Positions 15,901-25,184 of a DNA stretch of 64,000 nucleotides are shown piece after piece; position 1 is the stretch's first letter; each line of letters opens with the position of its first letter. A program made the position numbers and the translations under genes. The stretch lies in contig QCWI01000001.1 in assembly GCA_003149635.1 (NCBI GenBank), forward strand, positions 423,977-487,976, in the 5' to 3' direction. The notes beneath the pieces are model-generated. The model ran no database searches and was not told where the DNA came from. It was given only the letters and a program-made list of their open reading frames with translations. The DNA is from Fluviicola sp. XM-24bin1. GTDB lineage: Bacteria; Bacteroidota; Bacteroidia; Flavobacteriales_D; Crocinitomicaceae.

Positions 15901-18467
15901 TCACCCGTGGTACCATTGATTGTCAATCCTGCTGTTGACGAATACGTTCCTCCCGTGTAAGCACCAGTTCCGTTTAATGTTACTGGACCTGATGACACCG
16001 TTGTACAGAATGGCGTTCCTGCATAACTGATAGTTGCAGTTGGTGCTGCAATAATATCTACTGTTGTTGTAACATCGAATGAAGGACATCCACCCGTTGC
16101 TGGAACCGTGTATGTAACGGTGTAGTTACCTGCCGTACTTGTACTAGGATCAATTTCACCCGTCGATGCATTAATTGTCAATCCTGCGGTAGATGAGAAT
16201 GTTCCTCCTGTAAATGTTCCGGTACCTGTTAAGGTTACTGGACCTGAGGTTACTGTAGAACAGAACGGCGTTCCTGCATAGCTGATAGATGCTGTAGGTA
16301 ATTCCGTAATTGTAATACTTGTTGTTACATCGAATGAAGGACATGCCGATCCTGCTGGAACTGTATATGTAATTGTGTAGGTTCCTGGCGTACTCGCACT
16401 TGGATCGATTTCTCCTGTAGAACTGTTAATGGATACTCCAGCTGGTGCAGAGTATGTACCGCTTGTGTACGCTCCGGTTCCGGTCAAAGTAACTGGTGCC
16501 GAGGTTTCAGAGGAACAATATGGTGAAGCAGGATAGCTGATTGCTGCAGTAGCAACAGGTTCAACAGTAAGAACAAAATCTACTGGAGTTCCCGAACAAG
16601 TTGGGTTACCCGGGCCGATAGGCGTTACTGTATAAGTAACGGTTTCACTCGTAGTTCCAGAATTAGTAACAACTTCCGAAACGTTTCCTGTACCGTTGGC
16701 ACTGTAGCCGCCAAGGTTTCCAGAAGATGCTGTAGTGTTCCAACTATACGTCGTTCCACCAACATCCGCTGTGAAAGTGAAATTGGCTGTTGAACCACTA
16801 CAAATTAGATCTGTTGTCGTACCATTTGTAATAGTTGGGATCGGATTAACCGTCACAACGAAATTTACGGGCGTTCCTACACAACTTGAAGGAGCTGGCC
16901 CTGTCGGCGTCACGGTGTATGTTACCGTTTCAATTGAAGTGCCAGAGTTCGTTAAAGTTTCAGAGATGTTACCAGATCCACTGCCGCTGAATCCACTTAC
17001 GTTTCCTGAAGATCCTGTTGCGTTCCATCCAAAGGTTGTTCCTACAACATCTGCAGTTAATGTAAAGGCTGCTGTTCCTCCACTACAAATTTCATCAGTA
17101 GCAGGCGAGTTGGTAATTGTTGGGATTGGATCGACAGTGACGACTACTGAAGCCACACTGTAACAGTTGGCATTCGTTCCGTCTTCGAGACGAATCCAGT
17201 ACGTTCCCGCTGTTCCCACAACACTTGAGATGGCATTGATCCCTGCGTTAGCGTCTGCAGAATTTGAGTGATATGTTAATGTGTTTCCTGTTAAATCTGA
17301 ACTTGGATCTACCGCCGTTGCCAAATCAATTGTTGATCCAGCACAAATAGCTGGCAGTGCGTTCACAACCAAGTTGGGCGGTGAAGGACAACACAACGTG
17401 GTTGGAACTACGTCGACGGTAACAGTTAAAGGAGCTCCGATACATCCGGAACCACTTGCCGAATAAACGGTGTACGTTATAGTTTCGTTTGATCCAGTAG
17501 TATTGATAAGGTTGTCTGTAATTGAACTTGTTGTTTGGTTGGTTGTGGACTCTCCAGAAACATTTGGATTATCCGTTGCAACCCAACAGTAAGTCGTTCC
17601 TCCTACTGTGCTAGAGAATGAAATGCTTAATGGGTCTCCGGAACAAATTGTAGCAGGGTTTGGAGTAGCTGTAACAACAGGCGCTGTACACGTAGGACAG
17701 CTGGCAGTAGTGGTAGGTTGGTTTTCCATTACTACGTTACAAACCGTCTGAATCTGTCCACCACCAGCACCACATCCAGAGGTGAATCCCCAGTTTGGAG
17801 CGGAAGTTCCGAGTAATGTTGCCAAATCTCCTGTGTAAGAACCAACTAAATTCCCATCGAAAGTCGCTGTCAATGTACCGGAAGTACCAGAAGAAACTAC
17901 CCAGGAAATACAGATACTATATGAGCCTCCATCTACTACTGTACCACAACAAGGTTTCAATGGAATGGGTGCTGAGAGCTCATTACTTTGACCATCGTGG
18001 TTAATTTCCGCGTGATCACAAGCGGCATCAGCATCTGGCCAAGTGTCGAACTCAACGGCCACTGTGTTCGTCAAAGTAGCGTATCCAATGTTGCCTCCAA
18101 CACCTCCTAAAGGTGCATTTGCGTTTCCATTCAAAACAAAAGCAATACCGTCACCTGAGTTCGGGTTTGTGCCGAAAGAGGCATCGAATGTTAAGTTGAA
18201 ATCGTCGGTAAGATCTAAGGTATTACAGATCCAAATGTCTCCTTCTCCGTTTACGGCAGTCCCATCCGTTAAAGTGACACAAGATGCACCAACTGTTGGC
18301 GTCGGAACACCGACATTTTTCACTTTATAATCACCTGTACACGAAGTGGGAGATCCACCACCAGAAGGGGTGGTTAAGGCCGTACCATTTACGGTGATTG
18401 CCTGACTATTACCAAAGAATTGCACAGCCGTAATTAGTACAGCTGCGAGTGCTAGTTTGAGTTTCAT
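12978..18467 (-). CDS. giant T9SS type B protein, lectin domain and eight repeats
   Basis: An 1829-aa cell-surface protein. After the signal peptide, residues ~25-250 look like an L-type lectin domain (GDGIAFVLNGN, VAVEFDTWPD, WGFTSGCGAGGGQ). Next come PKD-like units (ICSGSTANFTFTADVGGTTY type), then four ~77-aa Ig-like repeats (ISYAGTPFCSTVTSG to STPGTYTVTYTVPA), a SprB-like unit, and four more copies of the same repeat. The C-terminus (IPTAFTPNDDLAYDTWEIPN, VYVYNRWGNLIFQ) is a T9SS type B (gliding-associated) sorting domain. It is probably a large adhesin or matrix protein displayed through the SprF/PorP route. It stands alone with its own terminator. Confidence 0.88.
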   Translation of the reverse strand: MKLKLALAAVLITAVQFFGNSQAITVNGTALTTPSGGGSPTSCTGDYKVKNVGVPTPTVGASCVTLTDGTAVNGEGDIWICNTLDLTDDFNLTFDASFGTNPNSGDGIAFVLNGNANAPLGGVGGNIGYATLTNTVAVEFDTWPDADAACDHAEINHDGQSNELSAPIPLKPCCGTVVDGGSYSICISWVVSSGTSGTLTATFDGNLVGSYTGDLATLLGTSAPNWGFTSGCGAGGGQIQTVCNVVMENQPTTTASCPTCTAPVVTATPNPATICSGDPLSISFSSTVGGTTYCWVATDNPNVSGESTTNQTTSSITDNLINTTGSNETITYTVYSASGSGCIGAPLTVTVDVVPTTLCCPSPPNLVVNALPAICAGSTIDLATAVDPSSDLTGNTLTYHSNSADANAGINAISSVVGTAGTYWIRLEDGTNANCYSVASVVVTVDPIPTITNSPATDEICSGGTAAFTLTADVVGTTFGWNATGSSGNVSGFSGSGSGNISETLTNSGTSIETVTYTVTPTGPAPSSCVGTPVNFVVTVNPIPTITNGTTTDLICSGSTANFTFTADVGGTTYSWNTTASSGNLGGYSANGTGNVSEVVTNSGTTSETVTYTVTPIGPGNPTCSGTPVDFVLTVEPVATAAISYPASPYCSSETSAPVTLTGTGAYTSGTYSAPAGVSINSSTGEIDPSASTPGTYTITYTVPAGSACPSFDVTTSITITELPTASISYAGTPFCSTVTSGPVTLTGTGTFTGGTFSSTAGLTINASTGEIDPSTSTAGNYTVTYTVPATGGCPSFDVTTTVDIIAAPTATISYAGTPFCTTVSSGPVTLNGTGAYTGGTYSSTAGLTINGTTGEIDPSTSTPGTYTVTYTIPASSGCPSANVTNTVDITAGPTASISYAGTPFCSSETSGTVTLTGTGAFTGGTYSSTAGLTINGTTGEIDPSTSTPGTYTVTYTVPASGGCPSFDVTTSIDINASPVITATPFDPTICNGTDGQIDVNLTSGPLSNGTVTWMGTSSGTTGAIDISVAGPPYDITGLGAGSYDVTFTDANGCVSNTVTGVVLNNPGAPTINAIADIETCGVDTILDVANITGTNLTNGQDYYFGSGGTGGSIGATVFNSTNTPVTIYAYDNNGTCGAEIQFTVTVYENPTASISYAGTPFCSTVTSGPATLTGTGAFAGGTYSAPAGVTINATTGEIDPSTSTAGTYTVTYTVPANGVCPPFDVTTSITITEEPTATISYAGTPFCESESSGLVTLNGTGAYTGGTFSSTAGLTINAATGEIDPSTSTPGNYTVTYTIPASAGCPTADVTTTIDINPSATASISYAGTPFCSTVTSGTVTLTGTGSFTGGTYSSTAGLTIDASTGEIDPSTSTAGIYTVTYSIPASGGCPTADVTTTVEITAAPTVSLDYADAPYCSFETSGLATLTGTNAYTGGTYSSTAGLTIDGTTGEIDPSTSTPGNYTVTYSTVANGGCPSVDATFSIDIIATPVIDPLGPIVSCGPYALPVITGTDLTPSAAYYDDTQANGGQQISGPISTSGTIYMFDGASGCSDEEAVVITINDLPTLTSITGGDTYCEGDAVNPILVAVTGTPDWTINYTIDGTPQSVTGTTSPISLGNAPGVYSLVDVTDANCPNTISGQETIVVNPLPSAPIAGEDGTFCSTFDLPDITASGGNGTFTWYEDDLLTVQLGTGNTYAPNNDLGTTLYYVTETENGCEGPASFVTITIESCEVIIPTAFTPNDDLAYDTWEIPNLDNSYPNNSVYVYNRWGNLIFQHNSDNGNNPYSQNQWDGTYQGQLLPVASYYFIIEYGDSEGTTENGSVSILYN
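14000..15015 (-). repeat. block of four ~231-bp in-gene repeats (repeats 5-8)
   Basis: Four tandem copies of a ~77-codon Ig-like module, each with an (S/D)YAG(T/A)PFC start, a GTGAYTGGTYSSTAGLTI middle and an STPGNYTVTYTIPA end. They are similar in DNA as well as protein, so copy number could change by recombination. Boundaries are approximate. Confidence 0.7.
15550..16545 (-). repeat. block of four ~231-bp in-gene repeats (repeats 1-4)
   Basis: The first block of the same module inside the giant T9SS gene, separated from the second block by a SprB-like unit and another Ig-like unit (about 15020-15550). A single related copy also occurs in the broken T9SS gene near 10480-10710. Boundaries are approximate. 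Confidence 0.7.
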
Positions 18468-18496
18468 ACGTAGTAGTAATTACTGCAATATAGAGA

Positions 18497-18512
18497 TTAC
18501 AAGTTATTGTAA
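18497..18512. promoter_or_regulatory. palindrome upstream of the giant T9SS gene
   Basis: TTACAA (18497-18502) and TTGTAA (18507-18512) flank GTTA, 30 nt upstream of the giant gene's start codon. It could be an operator for an unknown regulator; evidence is symmetry and position only. Confidence 0.3.
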
Positions 18513-18587
18513 CAAGTACAATAATTAAGCAATATTCAATTCCTACTGCGCATCGAAGAAATTAGAGGTGTGAATTACTAAACAGGT

Positions 18588-19127
18588 TTAGCGTCGTTCC
18601 AACCGTTCAACAGGGCCAATTTTTGATAATTCGTGATAAACAAAACTAATTAAATGCAACATTTGGTTTCTTCCTTTGCTTTGACCAATCTTGGCGGCTA
18701 CAAAAGCGGATGATAACCCGAGGATCCCGAATGGAACAACATACAACCATGCCGAGTGTCCATTGACATTGTATTGGGCCCAGCCGTAAAAACCACTGAA
18801 AAGTGTTAGCAATAAGATGGAGGTATAAATGAATGCCCAAAGTGCCCAAACCGCTTGTCTGGGGCCTACAAGACATGAAACGGTAGTGTAATCCGTGAAT
18901 TCTTCAATTTCGATGCGCACGGTCAATTCCGGCGACCAATAGTGCTGTTCTGATTCAGGAACTTTTAGAAACAAATGATTCCGCGTAAACACGCCACCGA
19001 CAGTTGGATCTTTCTTAAACCCTTCCTCCAAATGAGCCATCGCTTTTTCTGGTTCCGCATTTATTTTTAATGCGAATCTAGGACGGATTTCTCCCAGTAC
19101 AGAGTGTTCTAAGCGATTGAAGGGCAT
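18588..19127 (-). CDS. membrane protein of unknown function
   Basis: A 179-aa protein not recognised. The N-terminal ~90 residues are soluble and mixed alpha/beta (EPEKAMAHLEEGFKKDPTVG, LTVRIEIEEFTDYTTVSCLV). Two membrane helices follow (ALWAFIYTSILLLTLFSGFY, WLYVVPFGILGLSSAFVAAK), then a short cytoplasmic tail. It is followed on the same strand by the giant T9SS gene and preceded by the polyprenyl synthetase gene, 65 nt away. Function unknown. Confidence 0.6.
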   Translation of the reverse strand: MPFNRLEHSVLGEIRPRFALKINAEPEKAMAHLEEGFKKDPTVGGVFTRNHLFLKVPESEQHYWSPELTVRIEIEEFTDYTTVSCLVGPRQAVWALWAFIYTSILLLTLFSGFYGWAQYNVNGHSAWLYVVPFGILGLSSAFVAAKIGQSKGRNQMLHLISFVYHELSKIGPVERLERR

Positions 19128-19192
19128 GCTCCAATATAAGAAGCTACTCGTTTAGAATGAAACTGAATTAGTTGATTGGCAATGGTTTGTGC

Positions 19193-20161
19193 TTACCAGT
19201 TGCGGTTCAGTAAGAAGTCGGCGAGGGAGATCATGCCTGCTTTTTTATCTTCAGGAACATTAATTCCCTTTAAAGCTTCCATGGCTTTGTCTTGGTAAGA
19301 AAGCATTGCTTCACGGCATTTTTCCTTGGCTCCCAGATGATCGAACAATTCACGGGTTCTCGAAATTTTTAATTCGATGTTTTCTTCGTTTTGAAGTTGC
19401 TTAAGAATTTCTTGTTGCTCAGAATTCGCATTTCCAGCAGCCATTAGGTACAACAATGTTTTCTTGTTGGCAACAACATCTCCCCCAACCATTTTTCCGA
19501 ACTTATCAGGATCGGCGTATAGGTCTAGAATATCGTCTTGAATTTGGAACGCAATTCCAAGGTATTGACCGAAATCATAAATGCGTTTGCGGTCTTCCTT
19601 GCTTGCTCCAGCGACAATGGCTCCAATTTCAAGTGCACCGCCCAATAAAACAGAGGTCTTCAATCGGATCATTTCTACATACTCGCTAATGGAAACATCC
19701 ATGCGGTCTTCGAAATTCATGTCCATTTGCTGACCTTCACAAACCTCCACCGAAGTAGTATTGAATACTTCAAGAATTTCAGGAAGCTTGTCCGCTTCTG
19801 CTTGCGCCAATAATTGATACGCTTTGATAAGCAACACATCTCCAGATAGAATCGCAATATTCGTATTCCATTTTTCGTGTACCGTTGGCATCTTTCGACG
19901 TGTCGGCGCTTCGTCCATGATATCGTCATGGATCAAAGTGAAGTTGTGAAATACCTCTATGGCCAAAGCTTGTGGTAATGCCTCTTCAGCTGTACTCCCG
20001 AACAATTCTGAGGACAAAAGCGTTAACACCGGACGAATACGTTTTCCTCCCAATTTTAGAAAGTACCGAAGTGGGTCATAAAGTTCTGTCGGGGATTGAG
20101 GGAATTGATCTTTGGCAAGCTCCTGTTCAATGAGTGCCGTGTAGTTTTTCAATGCTTCCAC
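19193..20161 (-). CDS. polyprenyl diphosphate synthase
   Basis: A 322-aa trans-isoprenyl diphosphate synthase (farnesyl/geranylgeranyl/longer chain). It joins isopentenyl diphosphate units onto an allylic primer. The first aspartate-rich motif is D79-D-I-M-D83 (in LIHDDIMDEAPTRRKMPTVH), the second begins at D209 (FQIQDDILDLYADPDKFGK). The GGKRIRP motif and the late K-R-rich helix are present. Product length cannot be read safely by eye. The start is GTG and overlaps the stop of the upstream exporter gene by one base (TAGTG), so translation is coupled. Confidence 0.88.
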   Translation of the reverse strand: MEALKNYTALIEQELAKDQFPQSPTELYDPLRYFLKLGGKRIRPVLTLLSSELFGSTAEEALPQALAIEVFHNFTLIHDDIMDEAPTRRKMPTVHEKWNTNIAILSGDVLLIKAYQLLAQAEADKLPEILEVFNTTSVEVCEGQQMDMNFEDRMDVSISEYVEMIRLKTSVLLGGALEIGAIVAGASKEDRKRIYDFGQYLGIAFQIQDDILDLYADPDKFGKMVGGDVVANKKTLLYLMAAGNANSEQQEILKQLQNEENIELKISRTRELFDHLGAKEKCREAMLSYQDKAMEALKGINVPEDKKAGMISLADFLLNRNW

Positions 20162-22821
20162 TATTCGTCGTCTTCAAGTGTTTTGGAATCGTCAACCTCT
20201 GTTTCCAGATCCAGATGTTCCCAGTCAATATCGCTTTCTTCAGCGTAGGCGTCGAAGTAAGGTTCTTCGAAAGATTTGGTTGTAATGCGGCGTTCCAATG
20301 ATAGGAGTAAGGTCGGAAGTAGTACAAGATTGGTGATCATCGCGAACAAGAGCGTTAACGATACCAAGATTCCCAGTGCTTGTGTTCCTCCAAACTGCGA
20401 GAATGAGAACATGATGAATCCACAGAAGAGGATGATCGATGTATAGAACATTCCTAATCCAGCTTCGCGAATCGCCATAACGGCGCATGCTTTCAAATCC
20501 CAATGTTTGGTTTTCAATTCCTGACGATATTTTGCCAGATAGTGGATGGTATCATCCACGGAAATTCCAAACGCAATACTAAATACCAAAAGCGTAGATG
20601 GCTTCAATGGAATTCCAAACCATCCCATAATTCCTGCCGTGAAGAGAAGAGGAATAAAGTTCGGTACTAAGGAAACCAGTACCATTCTCCAAGCGCGGAA
20701 CAAAATGGCCATCAGAATCGCAATGGCGATAATGGCGAAAATCAAACTGGTAAAGAGGTTGATCACCATGTATTTTGTTCCTTCTGCTGCAACCGGTGAT
20801 GTTCCCGTAATGGTCACATCGAAGTATTCTAAATCGATGGCTTTTCGAAGATTCTCTTTGAATTTCTTGTCTGTCGCTTTGGATTTCAAAAACGCCAACG
20901 GCTCGGTATCATAAGCAAGCTGATCGTCATCGTTTTTGATATAGCTATCCGAAAGCGCGTTGGCAATGGCCGGATAATTCTCTATCAAGGAATCCAAATA
21001 CGTTCTTTTTCCTTTTTTGTAGCCCTTGTAGAACGCTTCAATTTCCTTACGATCTGGATTCAATACGGTATCCAAATGCATTTTTAAATCATCGATATGG
21101 TCGGAAACCTCGTACGAACCAAGATCTTTCATCTGGGTACGAACACGAACAACATAAGCCGAAGTATCCACCAATTCGTTGATCGCGACCCCGACTCCCT
21201 CAGCATCCGTGATGTAAGAACTGCTGTCGATGTAGCGATTGATACGGGCCAAATGTCTTCTGGAAGTGATCAAGCGATATTGCGAGGAGTCGCCATCGTA
21301 ATACGCCATGTTTGCCGCTTTCAATGCATCGATATAAGAAAGTGATTTCGCAAACAATGTATCCGCAGCAAGATAGTTTTGTACGTTCTCAATCTTGAGC
21401 AAGGTGCTTTTCTTTCCAAGTCGACTGGCTTCTTTGTAATCAATGAGGATTTCGAATGGAATCGCACCACCGAACTTTTCCTCCATGAAGGACATATCTT
21501 CTTTGATTTGATCGCCATCTGGAAGATCGCCCGTCAAGTTTCCTGTCGTTTCGATTTGTAATAATCCCGCGACACTTAATCCAATTACGGCTACCGTAGC
21601 AACATAGACCCAACGTCGGTGATTCACCGTAATGTTCACCAAAGTGTTGAGCAGTCCAATCGCCATTTTGCGCTCCAAGTGTTTTAGGTGCTTCGGCTTA
21701 GGAGATTTCAGCAAGGAAATAATGATCGGTAGAATGGTAATCGAAATAATGAATACCATCATGATATTCACAGAAGCCGTGATTCCAAATTCGACCAGTT
21801 TATCTGAATTGGTGGTAACGAAGGTTAAGAAACCTAGCGACGTCGTAAGATTGGTTAGGAAGGTCGCCGTTCCAATTTTCTTAATTACACGAGAAAGCGC
21901 TTTGGCTTTGTTTCCGTGTTGCTTGACTTCCTGATGGTATTTGGTCAGGAGGAAGATACAGTTCGGTACTCCGATGACAATCATCAGCGGCGGGATCAAG
22001 GCCATAATGATGGTCATTTTGAAGTTGAATGCTCCAATGGATCCCATCGACCAAATTACCGCGATCGCCACAACGAGGTTACAGATCAGTACCACGCGCA
22101 TGGATCGGAAGAAGAAATACATCAGCGCGGACGTCATCAAGATGAGCAATCCAATGAAGATGTACATTTCTTTCAATACGCGGTTACCAATAACTACGCG
22201 GAGGTGCGGCATACCGGCAAATCTTGGTTCACCGAAGTAAGTGCCGTACGATCTGGCAAGATCTTCAATATCGAAAACGACATTGGCCTTTTTGCGGTCA
22301 ACAATGAAGCTCTCATCAATGTTGATCATCATTAAGGATACCGTCTCGTCATCGTTGTAAAGGGTTCCGCGATACAGCGGGTTACTGCGAACTTCTGTTC
22401 GGATGGAATCGATGGATTTTTCCTTATACTGCGTATCTGAAAAGACTTTCTTGGCTTCGAATCGTTGTTTTTCCCGGTTATTGTAGACAGAGAATAAAGT
22501 GGCTTCAGAGATTACAGCTTTCACACCTTCCATTTCTAAAATGGAATCTCCAAGCTCTTTCCATTTCAAGAAATTTTCCTCCGTATAGAGCGAATCTGTT
22601 TCAATAGCGATTACCAGCGTACCGCCATCTTCACCAAAAATTTCTTTGAATCGGTCGTAATCCTCTTTCGCTTCTGCATTATTCGGAAGAAGAATTCCGT
22701 ACTTGTTATCCAATTCCAGTCCCGAGAACGCCTTGTAACCGAAAAAAACAGTCACCAAGGCAAGCATCCCTATGATGATGAATTTATTCCGTAAAATGAT
22801 GTTCGCAATGGACTGCCACAT
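20161..22821 (-). CDS. RND/MMPL family transporter
   Basis: An 886-aa membrane transporter with the doubled RND layout: a first membrane helix (FIIIGMLALVTVFFGYKAF), a large periplasmic loop, helices with FLTNLTTSLGFLTFVTTNSD, then a second half with another loop and AFGISVDDTIHYLAKYRQEL near the end. MMPL/HpnN-type members move lipids, hopanoids or other hydrophobic molecules across the inner membrane. Its coupling to a polyprenyl synthase gene hints at a lipid cargo (inference). The frame extends 11 codons upstream to a TTG at 22854, but the ATG at 22821 fits the first helix better. The C-terminus is very acidic. Confidence 0.82.
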   Translation of the reverse strand: MWQSIANIILRNKFIIIGMLALVTVFFGYKAFSGLELDNKYGILLPNNAEAKEDYDRFKEIFGEDGGTLVIAIETDSLYTEENFLKWKELGDSILEMEGVKAVISEATLFSVYNNREKQRFEAKKVFSDTQYKEKSIDSIRTEVRSNPLYRGTLYNDDETVSLMMINIDESFIVDRKKANVVFDIEDLARSYGTYFGEPRFAGMPHLRVVIGNRVLKEMYIFIGLLILMTSALMYFFFRSMRVVLICNLVVAIAVIWSMGSIGAFNFKMTIIMALIPPLMIVIGVPNCIFLLTKYHQEVKQHGNKAKALSRVIKKIGTATFLTNLTTSLGFLTFVTTNSDKLVEFGITASVNIMMVFIISITILPIIISLLKSPKPKHLKHLERKMAIGLLNTLVNITVNHRRWVYVATVAVIGLSVAGLLQIETTGNLTGDLPDGDQIKEDMSFMEEKFGGAIPFEILIDYKEASRLGKKSTLLKIENVQNYLAADTLFAKSLSYIDALKAANMAYYDGDSSQYRLITSRRHLARINRYIDSSSYITDAEGVGVAINELVDTSAYVVRVRTQMKDLGSYEVSDHIDDLKMHLDTVLNPDRKEIEAFYKGYKKGKRTYLDSLIENYPAIANALSDSYIKNDDDQLAYDTEPLAFLKSKATDKKFKENLRKAIDLEYFDVTITGTSPVAAEGTKYMVINLFTSLIFAIIAIAILMAILFRAWRMVLVSLVPNFIPLLFTAGIMGWFGIPLKPSTLLVFSIAFGISVDDTIHYLAKYRQELKTKHWDLKACAVMAIREAGLGMFYTSIILFCGFIMFSFSQFGGTQALGILVSLTLLFAMITNLVLLPTLLLSLERRITTKSFEEPYFDAYAEESDIDWEHLDLETEVDDSKTLEDDE

Positions 22822-22944
22822 GTTATGCTGCGAGAATTTACTGTAAGACGACAAAAGTAGTGTTTATAAATAAGCACTCAAAGCAAATTGGTTGGCAATA
22901 CCTGTGCCAAAGTGGGCTGTTTGAAGAAAAGTGTCTGGATTACC

Positions 22945-23142
22945 CTAAGAATTCGACTTTCGGTCGGAATTTAGGCGCAGAAAAACGAAGAATACAGCAA
23001 AGGAACTTATGGCTAGAAACGACAGCATTAATGCAGCTTTCCAACCTCTTAGCGATGCGCCAGTTCCAAGGAAGTAAACGATACAATTTACCAATAGCAG
23101 CCCGAAGATTAGGGCCAGTAAAAACAATAATGTACGACTCAA
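22945..23142 (-). CDS. small two-helix membrane protein
   Basis: A 65-aa protein with two hydrophobic helices (TLLFLLALIFGLLLVNCIVY and ALMLSFLAISSFAVFFVFL) and a short basic tail. The only available start is TTG. It lies in the gap between pyrF and the RND transporter on the same strand. Helix spacing and clean ends support a real gene, but no family was recognised. Confidence 0.45.
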   Translation of the reverse strand: MSRTLLFLLALIFGLLLVNCIVYFLGTGASLRGWKAALMLSFLAISSFAVFFVFLRLNSDRKSNS

Positions 23143-23197
23143 TAGCTCAACGTTAGTTAAACTAATCTACTAAAAATCAATTCGATGATCAAGTGAT

Positions 23198-24016
23198 CTA
23201 GAAATTTTTCTTGTCAAGAATAGCTGCCATTTGCTCTTGCAATGCTTTTGCGGCTGCTCCTGCACTTTGAGCGAAATCGACTTCTTGAGAGGCGTAAATG
23301 ATCCCTCTTGACGAGTTAACCAATAAGCCGCAGTCCTCATTCCAACCGTAATTAGCAACGTCTTCCAGCGAACCGCCCTGAGCACCAACACCCGGAACTA
23401 AAAAGAAATTATCTGGGGCAGCTTTACGCACTTCGCCAATGCCTTCAGCGCGCGTAGCTCCTACGACGAACATCAAGTTTTCAGGTGTTCCCCATTCTTG
23501 AGATTTCGCCAGAACCTTTTTGAAAAGTGCCTCGTTTTGGTGATCCACCGTCATTTGGAAGTCAAGGGCACCTTTGTTGGAGGTCAAGGCCAAGAGAATG
23601 ACCCAATTGTTTTCGTATTCCAGAAAAGGAGAAACGCTGTCTTCGCCCATATAGGGTGCGACGGTTACCGAATCCGCTTTGAGGTAATCAAAGAAAGTGT
23701 CTGCGTAGTAGCGAGACGTATTTCCAATATCACCGCGCTTGGCATCTGCAATCGTGAAGATGTTGGAAGGAATATAATCAATGGTTTTCTTCAAAGATTC
23801 CCATCCTTTTGGGCCATGACATTCATAGAAAGCCGTGTTGGGTTTGTAGGCAACACAGTAATCTTTGGTCGCATCGATGATCGCCTTGTTGAACTCAAAA
23901 ATGGGATCTTCCGTGTCTAAAAGATGCTTTGGGATTTTCTTGAGATCAGTGTCCAATCCAACGCACAAAAATGAGCGCTTCGTTCGAATTTGTTGAATGA
24001 GTTCTTGTCGTGTCAT
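23198..24016 (-). CDS. pyrF: orotidine-5'-phosphate decarboxylase
   Basis: A 272-aa enzyme that converts OMP to UMP, the last step of pyrimidine synthesis. The active-site segment [20 protein letters not shown] is intact, and the N-terminal [13 protein letters not shown] and late VVGATRAEG and VPGVGAQGG phosphate-binding strands are in order. The length fits the longer type 2 (PyrF2-like) group. It follows prfA with an 86-nt gap, and purM-prfA-pyrF is a recurring order in Bacteroidota. Confidence 0.93.
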   Translation of the reverse strand: MTRQELIQQIRTKRSFLCVGLDTDLKKIPKHLLDTEDPIFEFNKAIIDATKDYCVAYKPNTAFYECHGPKGWESLKKTIDYIPSNIFTIADAKRGDIGNTSRYYADTFFDYLKADSVTVAPYMGEDSVSPFLEYENNWVILLALTSNKGALDFQMTVDHQNEALFKKVLAKSQEWGTPENLMFVVGATRAEGIGEVRKAAPDNFFLVPGVGAQGGSLEDVANYGWNEDCGLLVNSSRGIIYASQEVDFAQSAGAAAKALQEQMAAILDKKNF

Positions 24017-24102
24017 TTTTCTGATGAGTTAGAATGATTGGACTAATTAGACATATTGAATACAGAAAAATATCTAGCTTTTCTAATCCATCTAAGATGT
24101 CC

Positions 24103-25182
24103 TTATGCTTCCTCGCCCTTTAACTTCTCGGCATTTTCCGCCATTTTCAGTGCGTCGATCATTTCTTGGATATCTCCGTTCATGAAGGCATCCAACTTGT
24201 ACAATGTTTTGTTGATACGGTGATCGGTGACACGTCCTTGCGGATAGTTGTATGTGCGAATTTTCGCAGATCGGTCTCCTGTAGAAACGAGTGATTTTCG
24301 CTGTTCGGCACGCTCGGATTGAATTTTATCCAATTCGATTTGATACAAACGCGAACGCAACATCGAAACGGCTTTTTCCATGTTCTTGTGCTGAGAACGA
24401 CCGTCCTGACATTCGGCAACAACACCCGTTGGGATGTGCGTCAATCGCACAGCAGATTCCGTTTTGTTTACGTGCTGACCTCCCGCACCCGATGCACGAT
24501 AGGTATCTTTTCGAACGTCGGCCATGTTTAGTTCGAAATCTACATCTTCCGCTTCAGGAAGCACGGCTACAGTAATTGCCGAAGTATGGACACGTCCTTG
24601 AGATTCCGTTTCTGGAACACGCTGTACACGGTGCACGCCCGATTCGAACTTGAGGACTCCATATGCTGCCGGAGCATCAATGTTCAAGGTGATTTCCTTG
24701 TATCCCTTTACCGTTCCTTCGTTGGAGTTCACTACTTCGTAGCTCCATCCGCGCTCCTTGAAGAACATCGTGTACATGCGGAAGCAATCTTCTACGAAAA
24801 TACAAGCCTCATCACCTCCGGTTCCAGCGCGTAATTCCATGATGGCGCTTTTTTCATCCTCTGGATCTTTTGGAATCAACAACATCTTAATGTGCTCTTC
24901 CATTTCTGGTCGGGCAGATTCCAATTCGTCGATTTCCATTTTCGCCATCTCTCGCATTTCCGGATCTTCTTCCTCTTGCAACAATGCTTTGGAATTTTCC
25001 AGATTTTCGATGATGTTTTTGTATTTCTTGTAAACCTGGTCGATTTCTTCCAAGTCTTTGTACTCTTTGTTCAGCTTCACGTAGCGCTTCATATCCGCGA
25101 TAATCTCGGGATCAACGATTAGCTTGCCAACCTCGACAAAGCGAATATGAATAGCTTCGAGCTTTTGCAGTAATTCGTTCAT
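24103..25182 (-). CDS. prfA: peptide chain release factor 1
   Basis: A 359-aa release factor that reads UAA and UAG and triggers peptide release. The GGQ motif is at residues 234-236 (in RASGAGGQHVNKTESAVRLT). The stop-codon recognition region lies before it in domain 2. No recoding frameshift is seen, and RF1 rather than RF2 is indicated by the overall sequence. It starts 2 nt after the purM stop codon, so the two are co-transcribed. Confidence 0.93.
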   Translation of the reverse strand: MNELLQKLEAIHIRFVEVGKLIVDPEIIADMKRYVKLNKEYKDLEEIDQVYKKYKNIIENLENSKALLQEEEDPEMREMAKMEIDELESARPEMEEHIKMLLIPKDPEDEKSAIMELRAGTGGDEACIFVEDCFRMYTMFFKERGWSYEVVNSNEGTVKGYKEITLNIDAPAAYGVLKFESGVHRVQRVPETESQGRVHTSAITVAVLPEAEDVDFELNMADVRKDTYRASGAGGQHVNKTESAVRLTHIPTGVVAECQDGRSQHKNMEKAVSMLRSRLYQIELDKIQSERAEQRKSLVSTGDRSAKIRTYNYPQGRVTDHRINKTLYKLDAFMNGDIQEMIDALKMAENAEKLKGEEA

Positions 25183-25184
25183 GT

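Noticed and set aside
16735..18330. Further antisense frames (142, 61, 69 and 95 aa) opposite the giant T9SS gene
   Set aside because: Same cause: open complement of repeated Ig/PKD-like codons. No start signals and no protein-like features.
21916..22335. 139-aa plus-strand frame opposite the RND transporter
   Set aside because: Very rich in His, Asp, Arg and Gln, as expected from the complement of membrane-protein codons.
24475..24483. A programmed frameshift as in RF2 genes
   Set aside because: The release factor frame is continuous and the protein is of the RF1 type, so no recoding is needed.
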